A stretch of 64,000 bases of DNA from Acetobacterium sp. KB-1. GTDB taxonomy: Bacteria > Bacillota > Clostridia > Eubacteriales > Eubacteriaceae. This document shows positions 1-9,604 of the stretch, piece after piece. Numbering within the stretch: the first letter of the stretch is position 1; the number at the start of each line of letters is the position of its first letter. A program made the translations under genes and the position numbers. The notes under the pieces were generated by a model that was not told the DNA's origin, did no database searches, and was given only the letters and a program-made list of their open reading frames with translations. The stretch is taken from contig NZ_CP030040.1 in assembly GCF_003260995.1 (NCBI RefSeq), forward strand, positions 1,299,700-1,363,699, in the 5' to 3' direction.

Positions 1-616
1 TTTCTTCGAAAAAGCGATAACCCAGGAAGCGTGAACCGCGGGGGTTTGAAAAGCTTAAATTAAAGTTGTTTCTGACCCAGCCAGAGTCAGGTGACTCCAT
101 GCGGTTGCAACCTGGCATCAAATCCACATTGCAACCTGGCATCAAATCCACATTGCAACCTGGCATCAAATCCACATCGCCACCAAAGCTGGCCATATCA
201 ATATAAACCTTTTCATCTGAACTGCTGTCCGAAAGATAAACTTCGACCGGACTCTTTTCACTCGATAAAGAACTTTCCACCTTATTTGTAATGGTTCTGG
301 TATTGCCCTTATCATCCCGTTCAGTTCTCGTTTCTTCATTAACGGAAAATACTTCATTTTCGTAATAGGCCACCGGCCGTTGGGAAAAAGGTGCTTGCAC
401 ATCGCCTGATACGCTGTGAAGGTGACCCTTTACCTCGCTGTAATGCCGGTAATTTTCATCCAAACTGGATAAATCGCCGACAATGTCCAAAACGTCTTTA
501 ATGCAGGTTGTCTGTTGAAACTGAATTTCCTGAGCTTTTGCCTTGCTTTTTTTTAAAACGTAAAAAGCATAGCAAATCCCTGCAATCATAATCAGTATTC
601 CAATAATAAATGCCAT
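1..616 (-). CDS. GIDE-domain (E3 ligase-like) membrane protein, 3' end beyond window
   Basis: An open frame begins with ATG at 616, five bases after the pspA stop, and runs off the left edge, so the C-terminus is missing. The N-terminus is a hydrophobic segment (MAFIIGILIMIAGICYAFYV) followed by a basic stretch, giving one membrane anchor. About residues 55-145 match the GIDE domain pattern: a VKGHLHSVSGDVQAPF-type start, YYENEVF, a charged linker, and a final strand rich in VDLMPG. The role is unknown; in bacteria such proteins occur near PspA/LemA-type envelope proteins, which fits the neighbour here. The octapeptide NVDLMPGC occurs three times in a row because of a 24-bp tandem repeat. Family assignment is by motif only. 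Confidence 0.6.
   Translation of the reverse strand, partial: MAFIIGILIMIAGICYAFYVLKKSKAKAQEIQFQQTTCIKDVLDIVGDLSSLDENYRHYSEVKGHLHSVSGDVQAPFSQRPVAYYENEVFSVNEETRTERDDKGNTRTITNKVESSLSSEKSPVEVYLSDSSSDEKVYIDMASFGGDVDLMPGCNVDLMPGCNVDLMPGCNRMESPDSGWVRNNFNLSFSNPRGSRFLGYRFFEE
105..176. repeat. 24-bp perfect tandem repeat, three copies
   Basis: The unit TTGCAACCTGGCATCAAATC plus CACA is repeated three times without a mismatch at 105-128, 129-152 and 153-176. It is in frame with the minus-strand GIDE-domain gene and adds NVDLMPGC to each copy, so copy-number change would alter the protein by eight residues without a frameshift. Confidence 0.9.
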
Positions 617-620
617 GATA

Positions 621-1289
621 CTATTCTATTCCTAATTCTGCTTTAAGCTTGGCCAGTTCATCATCAACCGCCGCCGTTTTTTCCAATGCTTCAAACTCAT
701 CTTCAAGACTACTATCTTCTCCGGCCATTTCCGTAAACGCCTGGGCTTCTGCTTCTTTAGCATTTACTTTCTGTTCCATTTTGTCCAGTTTCGTAAATGC
801 ACTTTTACTGTCCGTACTGTTTAAAGAGGTGCTGACACTTTTTTGAGCATCAGCCATTTTTGAACGGGCAATCAACATGTTCTGTTTCATCCGGGCTTCT
901 TCGAGCTTTGATTTTAACTGACGGACTTGATCTTTTAATTGGCCGACTTGCAAACTCATTGAATCATAAGCGGCCTGAAACTGAACAAGATCACCATCGA
1001 CACTTGTTTTTTGTTCCAGCGCTTTTTTTGCTAATGCTTCATTGCCAGCTAATAATGCCGTTTTCGCTTTTTTACTCCAGTCTTCTGAAGCAGCTTTTGC
1101 GGATTCAAGCTGTTTTAATGCCTGTTTTTCGCTGCCCATGGCGGCACCCAATGCCTGGGTTGCACTGTTAACCTGCGCTTCCATGTCAATGATAATCTGT
1201 TTCACCATTTTTTCCGGATCTTCCGCTTTGTCCAGTATGTCATTAACATTCGCCTTTAACAAGTCACTGAGACGTTCAAAAATTGCCAT
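621..1289 (-). CDS. pspA: PspA/IM30 family envelope-stress protein
   Basis: The 222-residue protein has the family start (MAIFERLSDLLKANVNDILDKAEDPEKM, read in parts) and then almost continuous heptad-type coiled coil to about residue 190, ending in a short acidic tail. Family length is 220-230 residues, so it appears complete. PspA/IM30/Vipp1 proteins bind the inner face of stressed membranes and form ESCRT-III-like polymers. A ribosome site (AGGAGGAA) lies just upstream of the ATG at 1289. The GIDE-domain membrane gene follows after five bases, so the two are probably cotranscribed. No PspF- or LiaRS-type regulator is visible nearby. Confidence 0.9.
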   Translation of the reverse strand: MAIFERLSDLLKANVNDILDKAEDPEKMVKQIIIDMEAQVNSATQALGAAMGSEKQALKQLESAKAASEDWSKKAKTALLAGNEALAKKALEQKTSVDGDLVQFQAAYDSMSLQVGQLKDQVRQLKSKLEEARMKQNMLIARSKMADAQKSVSTSLNSTDSKSAFTKLDKMEQKVNAKEAEAQAFTEMAGEDSSLEDEFEALEKTAAVDDELAKLKAELGIE

Positions 1290-1465
1290 TTTTTTCCTCC
1301 TGCTATTTGTTTTTTTATTTCAGGGCAGTAACTGCCGGGCTATTTGATTATTTTCGGTTATTCCCGGTGACTTATCAAATCGCCTTTTTCTGTATGCTAA
1401 TTTTACCAAATCCGAGAAAATAAGTCTATTTCTTTTTTAATTTCAAGCAACCGTTTATAGCACTT

Positions 1466-1481
1466 AACTTGCCTGCAAGTT
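1466..1481. promoter_or_regulatory. Inverted repeat, possible operator
   Basis: AACTTGC-CT-GCAAGTT is a perfect 7-bp inverted repeat with a 2-bp centre, about 180 bp upstream of the pspA start. The size and symmetry fit a dimeric repressor site, but no cognate regulator is evident. Its role is inferred. Confidence 0.3.
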
Positions 1482-1620
1482 ATCTATTGTCATGCAATTA
1501 TCTCATCATGACAATTCTTATCCCAATTGTTAAAAAAGACGAATGAAAGCATCCTTTTCGGGTATTCAATTCTTAACAACGTCCGATTTAAAAAATCTAT
1601 TTACATAACCGGATTCACCA

Positions 1621-1649
1621 TTGATTATTTTGGCAAAAGCGGTTATCCT
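1621..1649 (+). promoter_or_regulatory. Possible sigma-A promoter for chemoreceptor 1
   Basis: TTGATT (1621-1626) and TATCCT (1644-1649) are separated by 17 bp and lie about 80 bp before the start codon. The -10 matches only 4 of 6 consensus bases, so this is tentative. Confidence 0.25.
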
Positions 1650-1730
1650 GTAAAAAAGTATTAACTGCGTAACGCAATCATTTTATTTTATCAGACTAGA
1701 ATAATTTTTAACACAAAAGGGGTCATGAAT

Positions 1731-4700
1731 ATGAAAAGCATTCGAACAAAACTGATGGTTTATTTTTCCGGACTGATTCTGGTTGTCTGTGCAATCTTTA
1801 CCTTTGTCTCCATTAATGCATTAACCAATGCTGTGGTAACTGAAGCCGAGAAATCGCTAAAAACCCAGGCTCAAAATTCAGCTGAAATTATTAGCAGCCG
1901 CAACGAACAGAATTATATTTATCTTGAAGGAATTGCCTCCCGGGATAAAATTTTTGCCAGTACTATTGCAATTGATGAAAAAATGACGATGCTAAAAAAT
2001 GACGTCAACAGTTCTAACCGTTTCCTTCGCATTGGTGTTTCCGATCTCAATGGAAACCTTTACCTGTCCGACAGTTACGGTGATCGTGGCCAAATTGTGG
2101 ATATCACCAAACGGGATTATTTTCATCTTTCAGCCGCCGGAGAAAGAGGTACCATGAATCCGATTATCAGCGTTAATCCTGATGATAACGGGGCGCTGAT
2201 CATGGCCTACTCCGTACCGATTTTTGAAAATGGTGCGGTCACCGGGGTTCTGGTGGCGGTGGCCAATGCCTGGTTTTTAAATGACATTACCGACACGATG
2301 ACCTTTGGCGAGACTGGCTATACTTATATTGTAGATTCTACCGGCACAGCTATCTCTCATCCTGACCGGGATAATGTCGTTAATCAGATGAATCCCATTA
2401 ACCTGGCAGAAACAGATGCCAGGTATAAAGCATTCGGGGCTGCCATAGGAACCGGCCTGGAACAAGATACCATCGCTACGACCTATACACTTGACAATCA
2501 GGAGTATTACATGGCTTCTTCGCAGGTAGAAGGCATGGATTGGACGGTGGTTCTGATTATAGAATCAGATGAGGTTCTGGCTGCTCTACCTGGCGCCATC
2601 TTTAGCAGTATCCTTATTTCTATTGTTGTTTTAGCCATCAGTCTTGTTTTCTGCTACTTTATTGCCAAACGAATTACCGATCCCATAAAAAAAGTCAACC
2701 ATATGATTAAAGAAATGGGACTGGGTCATTTAAGCGATCGTCTCAATATGGAACCGAATGATGAAATCGGAGAAATGGCCATCGCGATGGATAATTTTGC
2801 CGATGTCCTTCAAACTGATGTCATTGCAGTAATGAACCAGATTTCAGATGGCAATGTTTCGGCCACGATTGAAATCGGTGATGATCAGGATGAAATTAAG
2901 CCAGCTCTTAAAAAAACCATCGAATCAATCCGAGGCTTGATTGCCGAAGCCACCATGCTAGCCCAGGCCGGCGTTGCCGGTGAACTCTCCACCCGGGGCG
3001 ATACACAAGCGTTCAAAGGCGGATTTAAAGATATTGTTGTTGGCGTGAATCACACCCTCGACGCTGTAGTCGGTCCACTTAACGTAGCTGCCGATTATGT
3101 TTCTCGTATTGGCAAAGGTCAAATTCCGGAAAAAATAACTGCCACCTACAATGGTGATTTTAATACCTTAAAGAACAACATCAATGCCTGTATTTACGGT
3201 CTGGGGGCTTTGCAGGAAGGTAGCCGTGTGCTTAAAAAAATGAGCCTTAATGATTATTCCGAAAAAATGAATACCGATCATTTGGGGATTTACGGCAATA
3301 TTGCAGAATCAGTCAATGATGTTCACACTCGCTTAACCCGCATTGTTGAAATCTCAACCCATATCGCCAACGGCGATATGGTCGACCTGGAAGTACTGAC
3401 CAAAATTGGCAAACGCAGCGATAACGATACCCTGATTCCTGCTCTGGTAGGCATGATTCAAAACATCATTAATCTGGTGGATGAAACTGAAAAAATGGCC
3501 CGCATCGCCATTGAGGGAAATTTAAGCAATCGTGGTGATGTCTCCGGCTTCCCCGGAGAATACGGAAAAATTGTCACTGGCTTTAATCAAACACTCGACG
3601 CAGTCATTGCTCCCATTGAAGAAGCTTCAGCAATCCTGACCCAATTGTCTCAGGGAAATTTACGTAGCAAAATGGAAGGTAACTACCGCGGTGATCATGC
3701 CCAGATAAAAGATGCCTTAAACCAAACCATCAGTTTCCTGAGTCAATACGTAGGTGAGATCACCAGTACGCTTGAAGAAATGGGTCGAAGTAATCTAAGT
3801 CAGGAAATCACCACCGACTATCTGGGCGATTTTCAGGCCATCAAGACTGCTCTTAACGACATTAACACCAACCTTAGCCATACCATGACTGAGATTAATG
3901 TGGCCGCCGGTCAGGTTGAGGTCGGTGCTCAACAGATTTCCGGCGGTGGTCAGGCGTTAGCCCAAGGCACCACTGAACAGGCTAGCGCAATCGAGGAGCT
4001 TACCGCCTCGATCGAAGAAGTCGCCGGTGAAACGAAAAAGAATGCCATGCGCGCCAATGAAGCCAATACGCGGACCATTGAGGTCCGTACCAATGCCGAA
4101 GTTGGCAATACTCAAATGACAAAAATGATCACCGCCATGAGTGATATCAATACATCTTCCAATGATATTTCCAGAATCATCAAGGTGATTGATGACATTG
4201 CCTTCCAGACCAACATTCTAGCCCTTAATGCCGCCGTTGAGGCCGCCCGGGCCGGACAACATGGCAAAGGATTTGCTGTGGTCGCTGAAGAAGTAAGAAG
4301 TCTGGCTGCCAGAAGTGCCGAAGCCGCCAAGGAGACTACCGGCCTCATTGAAGGCTCCATCGAGAATGTCGGTATGGGAACAAAAATAGTCGATGAAACG
4401 GCACTTAGTCTCAAAGAAATTCTTAATCAGATTGAGAAAGTGACTGGTCTCGTTGCTGATATTGCCCAGGCATCCAATGAACAGGCCTCGGAAATCGCCC
4501 AAATCACCTTGGGTATTGAACAGGTTTCTCAAGTGGTTCAGACCAATTCAGCCACTGCCGAGCAAAGTGCCGCCGCCAGTGAAGAACTTTCTGGTCAAGC
4601 CGAAATGCTAAAAGCAATGGTGGGCGCCTTTAAAGTAAAAGGTGTAACCCAAAGCGCGATTAGCACCGCCACTGTTTCACAACCGCAAGCCCAGGAAACT

Positions 4701-4751
4701 CAAGCACCTGCTGAGCCACGTATTCTTCTTGATGAAACGGATAAGTACTAA
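1731..4751 (+). CDS. Methyl-accepting chemotaxis protein with dCache sensor and several HAMP-like modules
   Basis: ATG at 1731 is preferred over ATG at 1725: the AAAAGGGG ribosome site is 8 bases from 1731 but only 2 from 1725, and MKSIR also starts the receptor at 17573. The 1,006-residue protein has TM1 (about 8-28), a large extracytoplasmic dCache-type domain with RDYFHLSAAGE, TM2 (about 285-310) and a HAMP. Several further HAMP-like/linker modules recur (motifs ATMLAQAG..GELSTRGD and NQTLDAV). The signalling hairpin tip reads [20 protein letters not shown], at roughly residues 740-960. It relays a ligand signal to CheA/CheW. The C-terminus ends ILLDETDKY, almost the same as receptor 2 and unlike the NWETF-type CheR tether. 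The ligand is unknown. Confidence 0.93.
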   Translation: MKSIRTKLMVYFSGLILVVCAIFTFVSINALTNAVVTEAEKSLKTQAQNSAEIISSRNEQNYIYLEGIASRDKIFASTIAIDEKMTMLKNDVNSSNRFLRIGVSDLNGNLYLSDSYGDRGQIVDITKRDYFHLSAAGERGTMNPIISVNPDDNGALIMAYSVPIFENGAVTGVLVAVANAWFLNDITDTMTFGETGYTYIVDSTGTAISHPDRDNVVNQMNPINLAETDARYKAFGAAIGTGLEQDTIATTYTLDNQEYYMASSQVEGMDWTVVLIIESDEVLAALPGAIFSSILISIVVLAISLVFCYFIAKRITDPIKKVNHMIKEMGLGHLSDRLNMEPNDEIGEMAIAMDNFADVLQTDVIAVMNQISDGNVSATIEIGDDQDEIKPALKKTIESIRGLIAEATMLAQAGVAGELSTRGDTQAFKGGFKDIVVGVNHTLDAVVGPLNVAADYVSRIGKGQIPEKITATYNGDFNTLKNNINACIYGLGALQEGSRVLKKMSLNDYSEKMNTDHLGIYGNIAESVNDVHTRLTRIVEISTHIANGDMVDLEVLTKIGKRSDNDTLIPALVGMIQNIINLVDETEKMARIAIEGNLSNRGDVSGFPGEYGKIVTGFNQTLDAVIAPIEEASAILTQLSQGNLRSKMEGNYRGDHAQIKDALNQTISFLSQYVGEITSTLEEMGRSNLSQEITTDYLGDFQAIKTALNDINTNLSHTMTEINVAAGQVEVGAQQISGGGQALAQGTTEQASAIEELTASIEEVAGETKKNAMRANEANTRTIEVRTNAEVGNTQMTKMITAMSDINTSSNDISRIIKVIDDIAFQTNILALNAAVEAARAGQHGKGFAVVAEEVRSLAARSAEAAKETTGLIEGSIENVGMGTKIVDETALSLKEILNQIEKVTGLVADIAQASNEQASEIAQITLGIEQVSQVVQTNSATAEQSAAASEELSGQAEMLKAMVGAFKVKGVTQSAISTATVSQPQAQETQAPAEPRILLDETDKY

Positions 4752-4826
4752 GTATCACAGTTAGTTACTACCGTTGCTTGTTAGCACAGACGCTCCACAA
4801 AATCGCCTCAATTCATCCCCCCGATA

Positions 4827-4868
4827 AAAGCCCTCTGGTTTATGCGCTGATGCAAACCAGAGGGCTTT
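4827..4868 (+). terminator. Strong stem-loop after chemoreceptor 1
   Basis: AAAGCCCTCTGGTTT (4827-4841) pairs perfectly with AAACCAGAGGGCTTT (4854-4868) across a 12-base loop. The run of T after the stem is short, so it could be a terminator or an mRNA-stabilising hairpin. Confidence 0.65.
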
Positions 4869-4982
4869 AAACAGTCTGAAATTTTTAAATAATTGTTATT
4901 TAATTTTTCTGTTATTATGTATTTTATTGGGGTAAATAGTTTGCCAAAGAGGAATTTATTCTATTTCAAGGGGGAATTAAAA

Positions 4983-7841
4983 ATGCGCTGGATCTTAAAC
5001 ATGAAAATCGGAGTGAAACTGATGTTAAGTTTCATTATTATCGCCCTGATCACCGGGGTAGTTGGCGTTGTTGGCGTTATTAATTTACAGGATCTTCAAA
5101 ACTCCAATCGTATACTCTACGAAAAGATGACGGTACCAATTGCCGATGTTGGTCAGATTTCCACCTCCTACCAGCGAATGCGGGTTATCGTCCGGGATAT
5201 GATCATTGAAAACAGCCCCGAATTGATCCAGTCCAATGCCGATAAGGTCATCATCCGCAATGGCGAAATCGATGAGGCAGCAGCGGCTTTCGAGAAAACA
5301 ATCGTCGATCCGGAGATGCAAGCGGTCTTTGACGATCTGGTTGAATCTCGCAAGGTTCTGGCTCAGGAATTTGAAAAGGTAAAAGCGCTGGCTATCCAGA
5401 ATCGGGATGCCGAAGCTTTCGCACTGATGGCCGATACCGGTTCCTATGAAATTGCCGCTTCGGTGGTGATGGATACCATTAATCAACTGGTACCGATGAA
5501 ATTAGAAGAAGCACAGAAAACCGAAGAAATCGATATGGCTACGGAAGACGCGGCCACGACCACCATGATTATTGTAACCCTGGCAGCCTTCGGTGTTGCG
5601 ATCATCTTCGGGTTGGTCCTCCGTTCAATGATCAGCAAACCCCTACAACAGGCCAACCACATGATCAAGGAAATGAGTCTGGGACATTTCAGCCTCCGTC
5701 TCAATATGAAACGGAAGGATGAAATCGGCGAGATGGCCGAGTCCATGGACGACTTCTCCGATGAGATCCAAAATGTCATCATTGGGACTATGAACCAGAT
5801 TTCAAGGGGTGATGTGAGCACCGATGTGGAACCGAAGGATACTCAAGATGAACTTGCTCCCGCCCTTAAACTCACCATCGAAACCATTCGCGACCTGATT
5901 CGTGAAGCAACCATGCTGGCGCAGTCGGCCATTGAAGGAAAATGGGATACCCGTGGTAACTCAGCAGCCTTCCAGGGCGGTTTTAAGGAAATTGTTGAAG
6001 GTGTTAACGGCACCCTGGATACCGTTGTTGATAAGATGGTCTGGTATGAAGCCATTATCGATGCAGTACCATTCCCCCTCCATGTCACCGACAACGATAT
6101 GAAGTGGACCTTTATGAATAAACCCTTTGAAGATCTGATGATTGCCAACGGGGTTATCAAAGATCGCACCTCGGCCTGTGGCATGGACTGCTACAATGCC
6201 AATGCTGATATTTGCCGAACCGAAGGCTGCGGTATCCGACGTCTGGTCGATCAGGGCTTAAACGACAGCTATTTTGAATGGGTCGGTCGAAGCAATAAAC
6301 AAGATACCGCCTACCTAAAAAATAAAAAAGGCGAAAATATTGGCTTCGTTGAAGTTGTCACGGACCTAACACCGATTATCCGGGTCAGCGATTATACCAA
6401 GGCCGAAGTTTCCCGTCTGGGGAACAACCTGATTCGTCTCTCAGCGGGTGATTTAGACTTTGATTTAAATATTGGTGAACCTGATGAATATACAACTGAA
6501 GTCAGTGCTCAATTCCACGGAATTGTCAGCACCTTAGGCGATGTTAAAAATTCAGTTGATAATCTGATTAGTGATGCGACCATGCTGGCCGAGGCCGGTA
6601 TTGATGGCCGCTTGGATACCCGTGCCGATGCCAGCCGTCACCAGGGAAATTTTGCCCAAATAGTGGATGGTGTTAATGCGACCTTGGATGCCGTTGTCAA
6701 ACCAGTTCAGGAAGCTTCGGAAACCTTAAAAGAACTGGCGGAGGGCAATCTTAACACCAGTATGACAGGGAGCTACAACGGTGATTATACCCTTATTAAA
6801 GACAATATGAACCAGACAATCGCCTTCTTAAAACGATATGTCGATGAAATCACCCATACCCTTGAAGAAATGGGACGGGGTAATCTCGATCAACAGATCA
6901 CAACCGATTATCTGGGCGATTTCCAGGCTATTAAAACAGCTCTTAATGATATTACCGGCAACCTCAGCAATACCATGACCGAAATCAATATGGCCGCTGG
7001 CCAGGTGGATATGGGTGCCAAACAGATCTCTGACGGCGGACAGGCCTTATCCCAGGGCACCACTGAACAGGCCAGCGCTATCCAGGAATTGACCGCTTCC
7101 ATTGAAGAAGTGGCTGCCGAAACCAAACGTAACGCCATGAATGCTAACGAAGCCAATGAATTGGCTGTTAATGTTCGCTCCAACGCCGAAAAAGGCAATC
7201 GTCAAATGACCACCATGATTGGCGCCATGGGCGATATCAACGACTCCTCAAATAATATTTCTAAAATTATCAAGGTCATTGATGATATCGCCTTCCAAAC
7301 CAATATTCTGGCCCTCAACGCCGCTGTTGAAGCTGCCCGAGCTGGTCAGCATGGCAAGGGTTTTGCCGTGGTCGCTGAGGAAGTAAGAACCCTGGCCGCC
7401 AGAAGTGCAGAAGCTGCCAAAGAAACCACCGGTTTAATTGAAGGCTCCATTGACAAGGTTAGTGTCGGCACAAAAATAGCTGATGATACCGCCGAGAGCT
7501 TAAAAGAGATTTTAAATCAAATTGATAAGGTCGCCGGTTTAGTCGGCACCATCGCCCAGGCTTCCAATGATCAGGCTTCAGAAATCGCCCAGATCACTCA
7601 GGGCATTGAGCAGGTATCCCAGGTTGTTCAAACGAATTCAGCCACCGCCGAAGAAAGTGCTGCTGCCAGCGAAGAACTTTCCGGCCAGGCAGAAATGTTA
7701 AAACACATGGTGGATGCTTTTAAACTAAAATCAAAGCACTCGTCAGAGCAAATACCAATACCAGCGACACAACCCATTAAAAAAGTTGAGAAACCGCTGC
7801 CTGAACCAAGCATCATACTGGATGATATGGACAAGTATTAG
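4983..7841 (+). CDS. Methyl-accepting chemotaxis protein with 4HB-type sensor and internal Cys-rich PAS domain
   Basis: The start is placed at ATG 4983, eight bases after AAGGGGG; an earlier in-frame ATG at 4893 lacks a ribosome site. The 952-residue product has TM1 (about 11-33), a helical four-helix-bundle-like sensor (35-190), TM2 (193-213) and a HAMP. A PAS-like domain (about 350-470) carries four cysteines (C399, C403, C411, C416 by my count). Further HAMP-like modules ([16 protein letters not shown]) and the signalling hairpin with [20 protein letters not shown] follow. The PAS sits on the cytoplasmic side, so its cysteines could bind a metal or cofactor; this is inference. The tail ILDDMDKY resembles that of receptor 1. 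The two genes are probably diverged tandem duplicates in their signalling halves. Confidence 0.93.
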   Translation: MRWILNMKIGVKLMLSFIIIALITGVVGVVGVINLQDLQNSNRILYEKMTVPIADVGQISTSYQRMRVIVRDMIIENSPELIQSNADKVIIRNGEIDEAAAAFEKTIVDPEMQAVFDDLVESRKVLAQEFEKVKALAIQNRDAEAFALMADTGSYEIAASVVMDTINQLVPMKLEEAQKTEEIDMATEDAATTTMIIVTLAAFGVAIIFGLVLRSMISKPLQQANHMIKEMSLGHFSLRLNMKRKDEIGEMAESMDDFSDEIQNVIIGTMNQISRGDVSTDVEPKDTQDELAPALKLTIETIRDLIREATMLAQSAIEGKWDTRGNSAAFQGGFKEIVEGVNGTLDTVVDKMVWYEAIIDAVPFPLHVTDNDMKWTFMNKPFEDLMIANGVIKDRTSACGMDCYNANADICRTEGCGIRRLVDQGLNDSYFEWVGRSNKQDTAYLKNKKGENIGFVEVVTDLTPIIRVSDYTKAEVSRLGNNLIRLSAGDLDFDLNIGEPDEYTTEVSAQFHGIVSTLGDVKNSVDNLISDATMLAEAGIDGRLDTRADASRHQGNFAQIVDGVNATLDAVVKPVQEASETLKELAEGNLNTSMTGSYNGDYTLIKDNMNQTIAFLKRYVDEITHTLEEMGRGNLDQQITTDYLGDFQAIKTALNDITGNLSNTMTEINMAAGQVDMGAKQISDGGQALSQGTTEQASAIQELTASIEEVAAETKRNAMNANEANELAVNVRSNAEKGNRQMTTMIGAMGDINDSSNNISKIIKVIDDIAFQTNILALNAAVEAARAGQHGKGFAVVAEEVRTLAARSAEAAKETTGLIEGSIDKVSVGTKIADDTAESLKEILNQIDKVAGLVGTIAQASNDQASEIAQITQGIEQVSQVVQTNSATAEESAAASEELSGQAEMLKHMVDAFKLKSKHSSEQIPIPATQPIKKVEKPLPEPSIILDDMDKY

Positions 7842-7853
7842 TCGTATATTTTT

Positions 7854-7886
7854 GAGGCCCGGATTCCTGATCCCGGCCTCTTTTTT
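7854..7886 (+). terminator. Rho-independent terminator after chemoreceptor 2
   Basis: GAGGCC (7854-7859) pairs with GGCCTC (7875-7880), with two more pairs inside after one mismatch, and six T residues follow. It lies 13 bases after the stop codon. Confidence 0.85.
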
Positions 7887-7938
7887 ATCGACCTAATCAT
7901 TTATATTTTAGTGACCACCGTATAATTGTCTAAACTCG

Positions 7939-7968
7939 TTGACATCCGGTTGTCGTCTTTATTATAAT
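7939..7968 (+). promoter_or_regulatory. Sigma-A promoter for the mrp operon
   Basis: TTGACA (7939-7944) and TATAAT (7963-7968) both match consensus perfectly, with an 18-bp spacer. The -10 is 44 bases before the first mrp start codon. Confidence 0.75.
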
Positions 7969-8012
7969 GAAGTCTACTTAAATGGTTATTCTAAAAGCAA
8001 GGAAGGAGCACT

Positions 8013-8504
8013 ATGAAAAAACTAAGGCATTTCATTATACTTATTTTTATTTTTACTGGCATCTGGCTTATTTTTAATGAAAGTCTGGCCTTTTCTCAAA
8101 TCCTGATCGGCCTTTTTTTTTCAGTCGTTTCGGTTTTATTCACCAATCGCTATCTGCTGGAGAACGATTATACCGAGGCTTATTCAATTAAACCCGCTAT
8201 ACTCTTTCATTACACTACGTATTTATTCATCCAGATATATCGATCCGGCTTTTCCGCTATTTTAAAAATCATAAGAGGTCAGGATGCCGTTAAAATTATT
8301 GAATATGAAACATGTATCCGTGATGACCTGGCTATTTGCTTATTAGCCAATGCCATCACCCTGACTCCCGGGACGGTGACAATCGGAAAGAATGGCCGAC
8401 TGCTTCAAATTCTGGCTTTTCAGGATGAAAATACCTTCACGGATATCACTGAAGGTAAAACCTGTTCCCCCTACGAAATGATCTTAAGGAGTTTGGAATC
8501 ATGA
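8013..8504 (+). CDS. mrpE: Mrp antiporter subunit E (MbhA-like)
   Basis: This 163-residue protein has two or three N-terminal membrane segments and the MnhE signature: an amphipathic middle, LANAITLTPGTVT, and a short cytoplasmic tail. Start ATG 8013 follows GAAGGAGCAC. It opens an operon in the order E-F-G-(DUF4040)-(MbhE-like)-B-C-D, with each gene overlapping or touching the next. MrpE is needed for assembly or activity of Mrp-type Na+/H+ antiporters. The order matches the membrane module of Mbh hydrogenases, not the A-B-C-D-E-F-G order of Bacillus mrp. Confidence 0.88.
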   Translation: MKKLRHFIILIFIFTGIWLIFNESLAFSQILIGLFFSVVSVLFTNRYLLENDYTEAYSIKPAILFHYTTYLFIQIYRSGFSAILKIIRGQDAVKIIEYETCIRDDLAICLLANAITLTPGTVTIGKNGRLLQILAFQDENTFTDITEGKTCSPYEMILRSLES

Positions 8505-8767
8505 CCTTTTTAGAAGCCACCCTATTTGTCATTGCCATCTATATTGCCCTAGTTCTTGTTCGGGTTATTCTAGGACCTACCATTTGGGATCGCCTTTTGG
8601 GCCTGAATGCCATTTCAGCAAAAATCATTATGTCGATCATTATTCTATCCCTTATTACCAATCAGCCCTACTTGCTTGATGTCGCACTGGTTTATGCCCT
8701 ACTTGGGTTTATCGGCACGGTACTCATTGCCCGATTTATCGAAAAAAAGGAGACCTCTCATGATTGA
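8501..8767 (+). CDS. mrpF: Mrp antiporter subunit F
   Basis: An 88-residue protein with three predicted membrane helices and the MnhF motif VRVILGPTIWDRLLGLN near residue 22. Its length is normal for the family. It overlaps mrpE by 4 bp (ATGA type) and its stop overlaps the mrpG start, so translation is probably coupled. It is an integral subunit of the Mrp complex. Confidence 0.9.
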   Translation: MTFLEATLFVIAIYIALVLVRVILGPTIWDRLLGLNAISAKIIMSIIILSLITNQPYLLDVALVYALLGFIGTVLIARFIEKKETSHD

Positions 8768-9062
8768 TTTATTCGCCTATCTACTCATGATTATCGCCCT
8801 TCTTTTTATGGCTTTTGGCGTCATCGGTCTGTTTCGGTTTAAGGATTTTTATTCGCGAATCCTTATTTCGTCTAAAATCGAAACTGTTGGCTTTCTGACT
8901 GCCATGATTGCTTTTACCATTTTATCCGGGATCAGTTTTGCTGCCATGAAAATACTGCTGATAACGTTGCTGGTGATGATCACAAACCCATTAGCCACCC
9001 ACGCCATTGCCCGATCGGCTTTTTTAAGTGGTTATACCATTGATCAGGAGACCGGGCCATGA
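8760..9062 (+). CDS. mrpG: Mrp antiporter subunit G
   Basis: The ATG at 8760 gives a 100-residue MnhG/PhaG protein with three membrane helices and the motifs GVIGLFRFKDFYSR and TNPLATHAIARSA. A longer open frame exists upstream, but it runs through mrpF and the start at 8760 fits the family length. It overlaps mrpF by 8 bp and the next gene by 4 bp. Confidence 0.9.
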   Translation: MIDLFAYLLMIIALLFMAFGVIGLFRFKDFYSRILISSKIETVGFLTAMIAFTILSGISFAAMKILLITLLVMITNPLATHAIARSAFLSGYTIDQETGP

Positions 9063-9604
9063 CCGAAAACATCTTTCTCATCGCTTTGGTTATTATGGCA
9101 ATTATCGCCCTCAACACAAAAAAACTAAGACGGGCCGTTGTCTATTTGGGCGTTTTTTCGCTAATCAGTTCCTTTGTCTATCTACTTTACGGTGCTCCGG
9201 ATGTGGCCATTGCTGAAGCGATCATTGGCAGCACGATCACCACGGTTTTATATCTGGTAGCGCTGAGAAAATATAAAGTCTTTTCCATTTATTACACAAA
9301 TGACTCACATTTCCAGGATATTCGACTGGTAAAAAGCAAATCCCCTTTTTTATATAATCTGGAGACCTTTTTAATTAAACGGGAAATGGAACCGCAGATT
9401 GTTTATTCCCGCGAACCCATTGAAACCATCCTCGCCCAGGAAAAGTTTGACCTGGCCATTCATCATACCGACGACGATATTTGGATTTATGGCTGTGCCG
9501 AAGATTACCAGATCGATGCATTGGAAGACTATTTACTATCAAACCATGGCGACTTAAATATACATTTGACTCGTTATGAGGAAGGAGCCGATAATGAATC
9601 GTAG
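9059..9604 (+). CDS. DUF4040 antiporter subunit (MbhD / MrpA C-terminal-like) with long cytoplasmic tail
   Basis: The first 80 or so residues carry three membrane helices and the DUF4040 core (YLLYGAPDVAIAEAIIGS), which matches the C-terminal part of MrpA and stand-alone MbhD. The rest (about 85-181) is a soluble tail containing IVYSREPIETILAQ and DLAIHHTDDDIWIYGCAED, which I do not recognise. MbhD-type subunits are near 100 residues, so this is an added domain, perhaps regulatory. The conserved acidic residues in the DAIAEA-like stretch are thought to line an ion path in this family. Confidence 0.8.
   Translation: MTENIFLIALVIMAIIALNTKKLRRAVVYLGVFSLISSFVYLLYGAPDVAIAEAIIGSTITTVLYLVALRKYKVFSIYYTNDSHFQDIRLVKSKSPFLYNLETFLIKREMEPQIVYSREPIETILAQEKFDLAIHHTDDDIWIYGCAEDYQIDALEDYLLSNHGDLNIHLTRYEEGADNES

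Larger units (their letters stand above)
1290..1730. other. Divergent intergenic region between pspA and the first chemoreceptor
   Basis: About 440 AT-rich bases separate the divergent pspA and chemoreceptor genes. I see no conserved ORF or RNA gene. It holds the inverted repeat at 1466-1481 and a possible promoter at 1621-1649, annotated separately. Confidence 0.6.

Noticed and set aside
105..176. Tandem repeat considered as a CRISPR fragment
   Set aside because: There are no spacers; the units are contiguous and in frame with a coding sequence.
860..1347. Plus-strand open frames opposite pspA
   Set aside because: They are antisense to a conserved gene, low-complexity and without ribosome sites.
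4752..4982. Region between chemoreceptors 1 and 2 checked for a c-di-GMP or other riboswitch
   Set aside because: Only the strong hairpin at 4827-4868 is visible; no riboswitch core motif is present.
9028..9216. Extra plus-strand frame overlapping mrpG and the DUF4040 gene
   Set aside because: It is a shadow frame of two well-supported genes.
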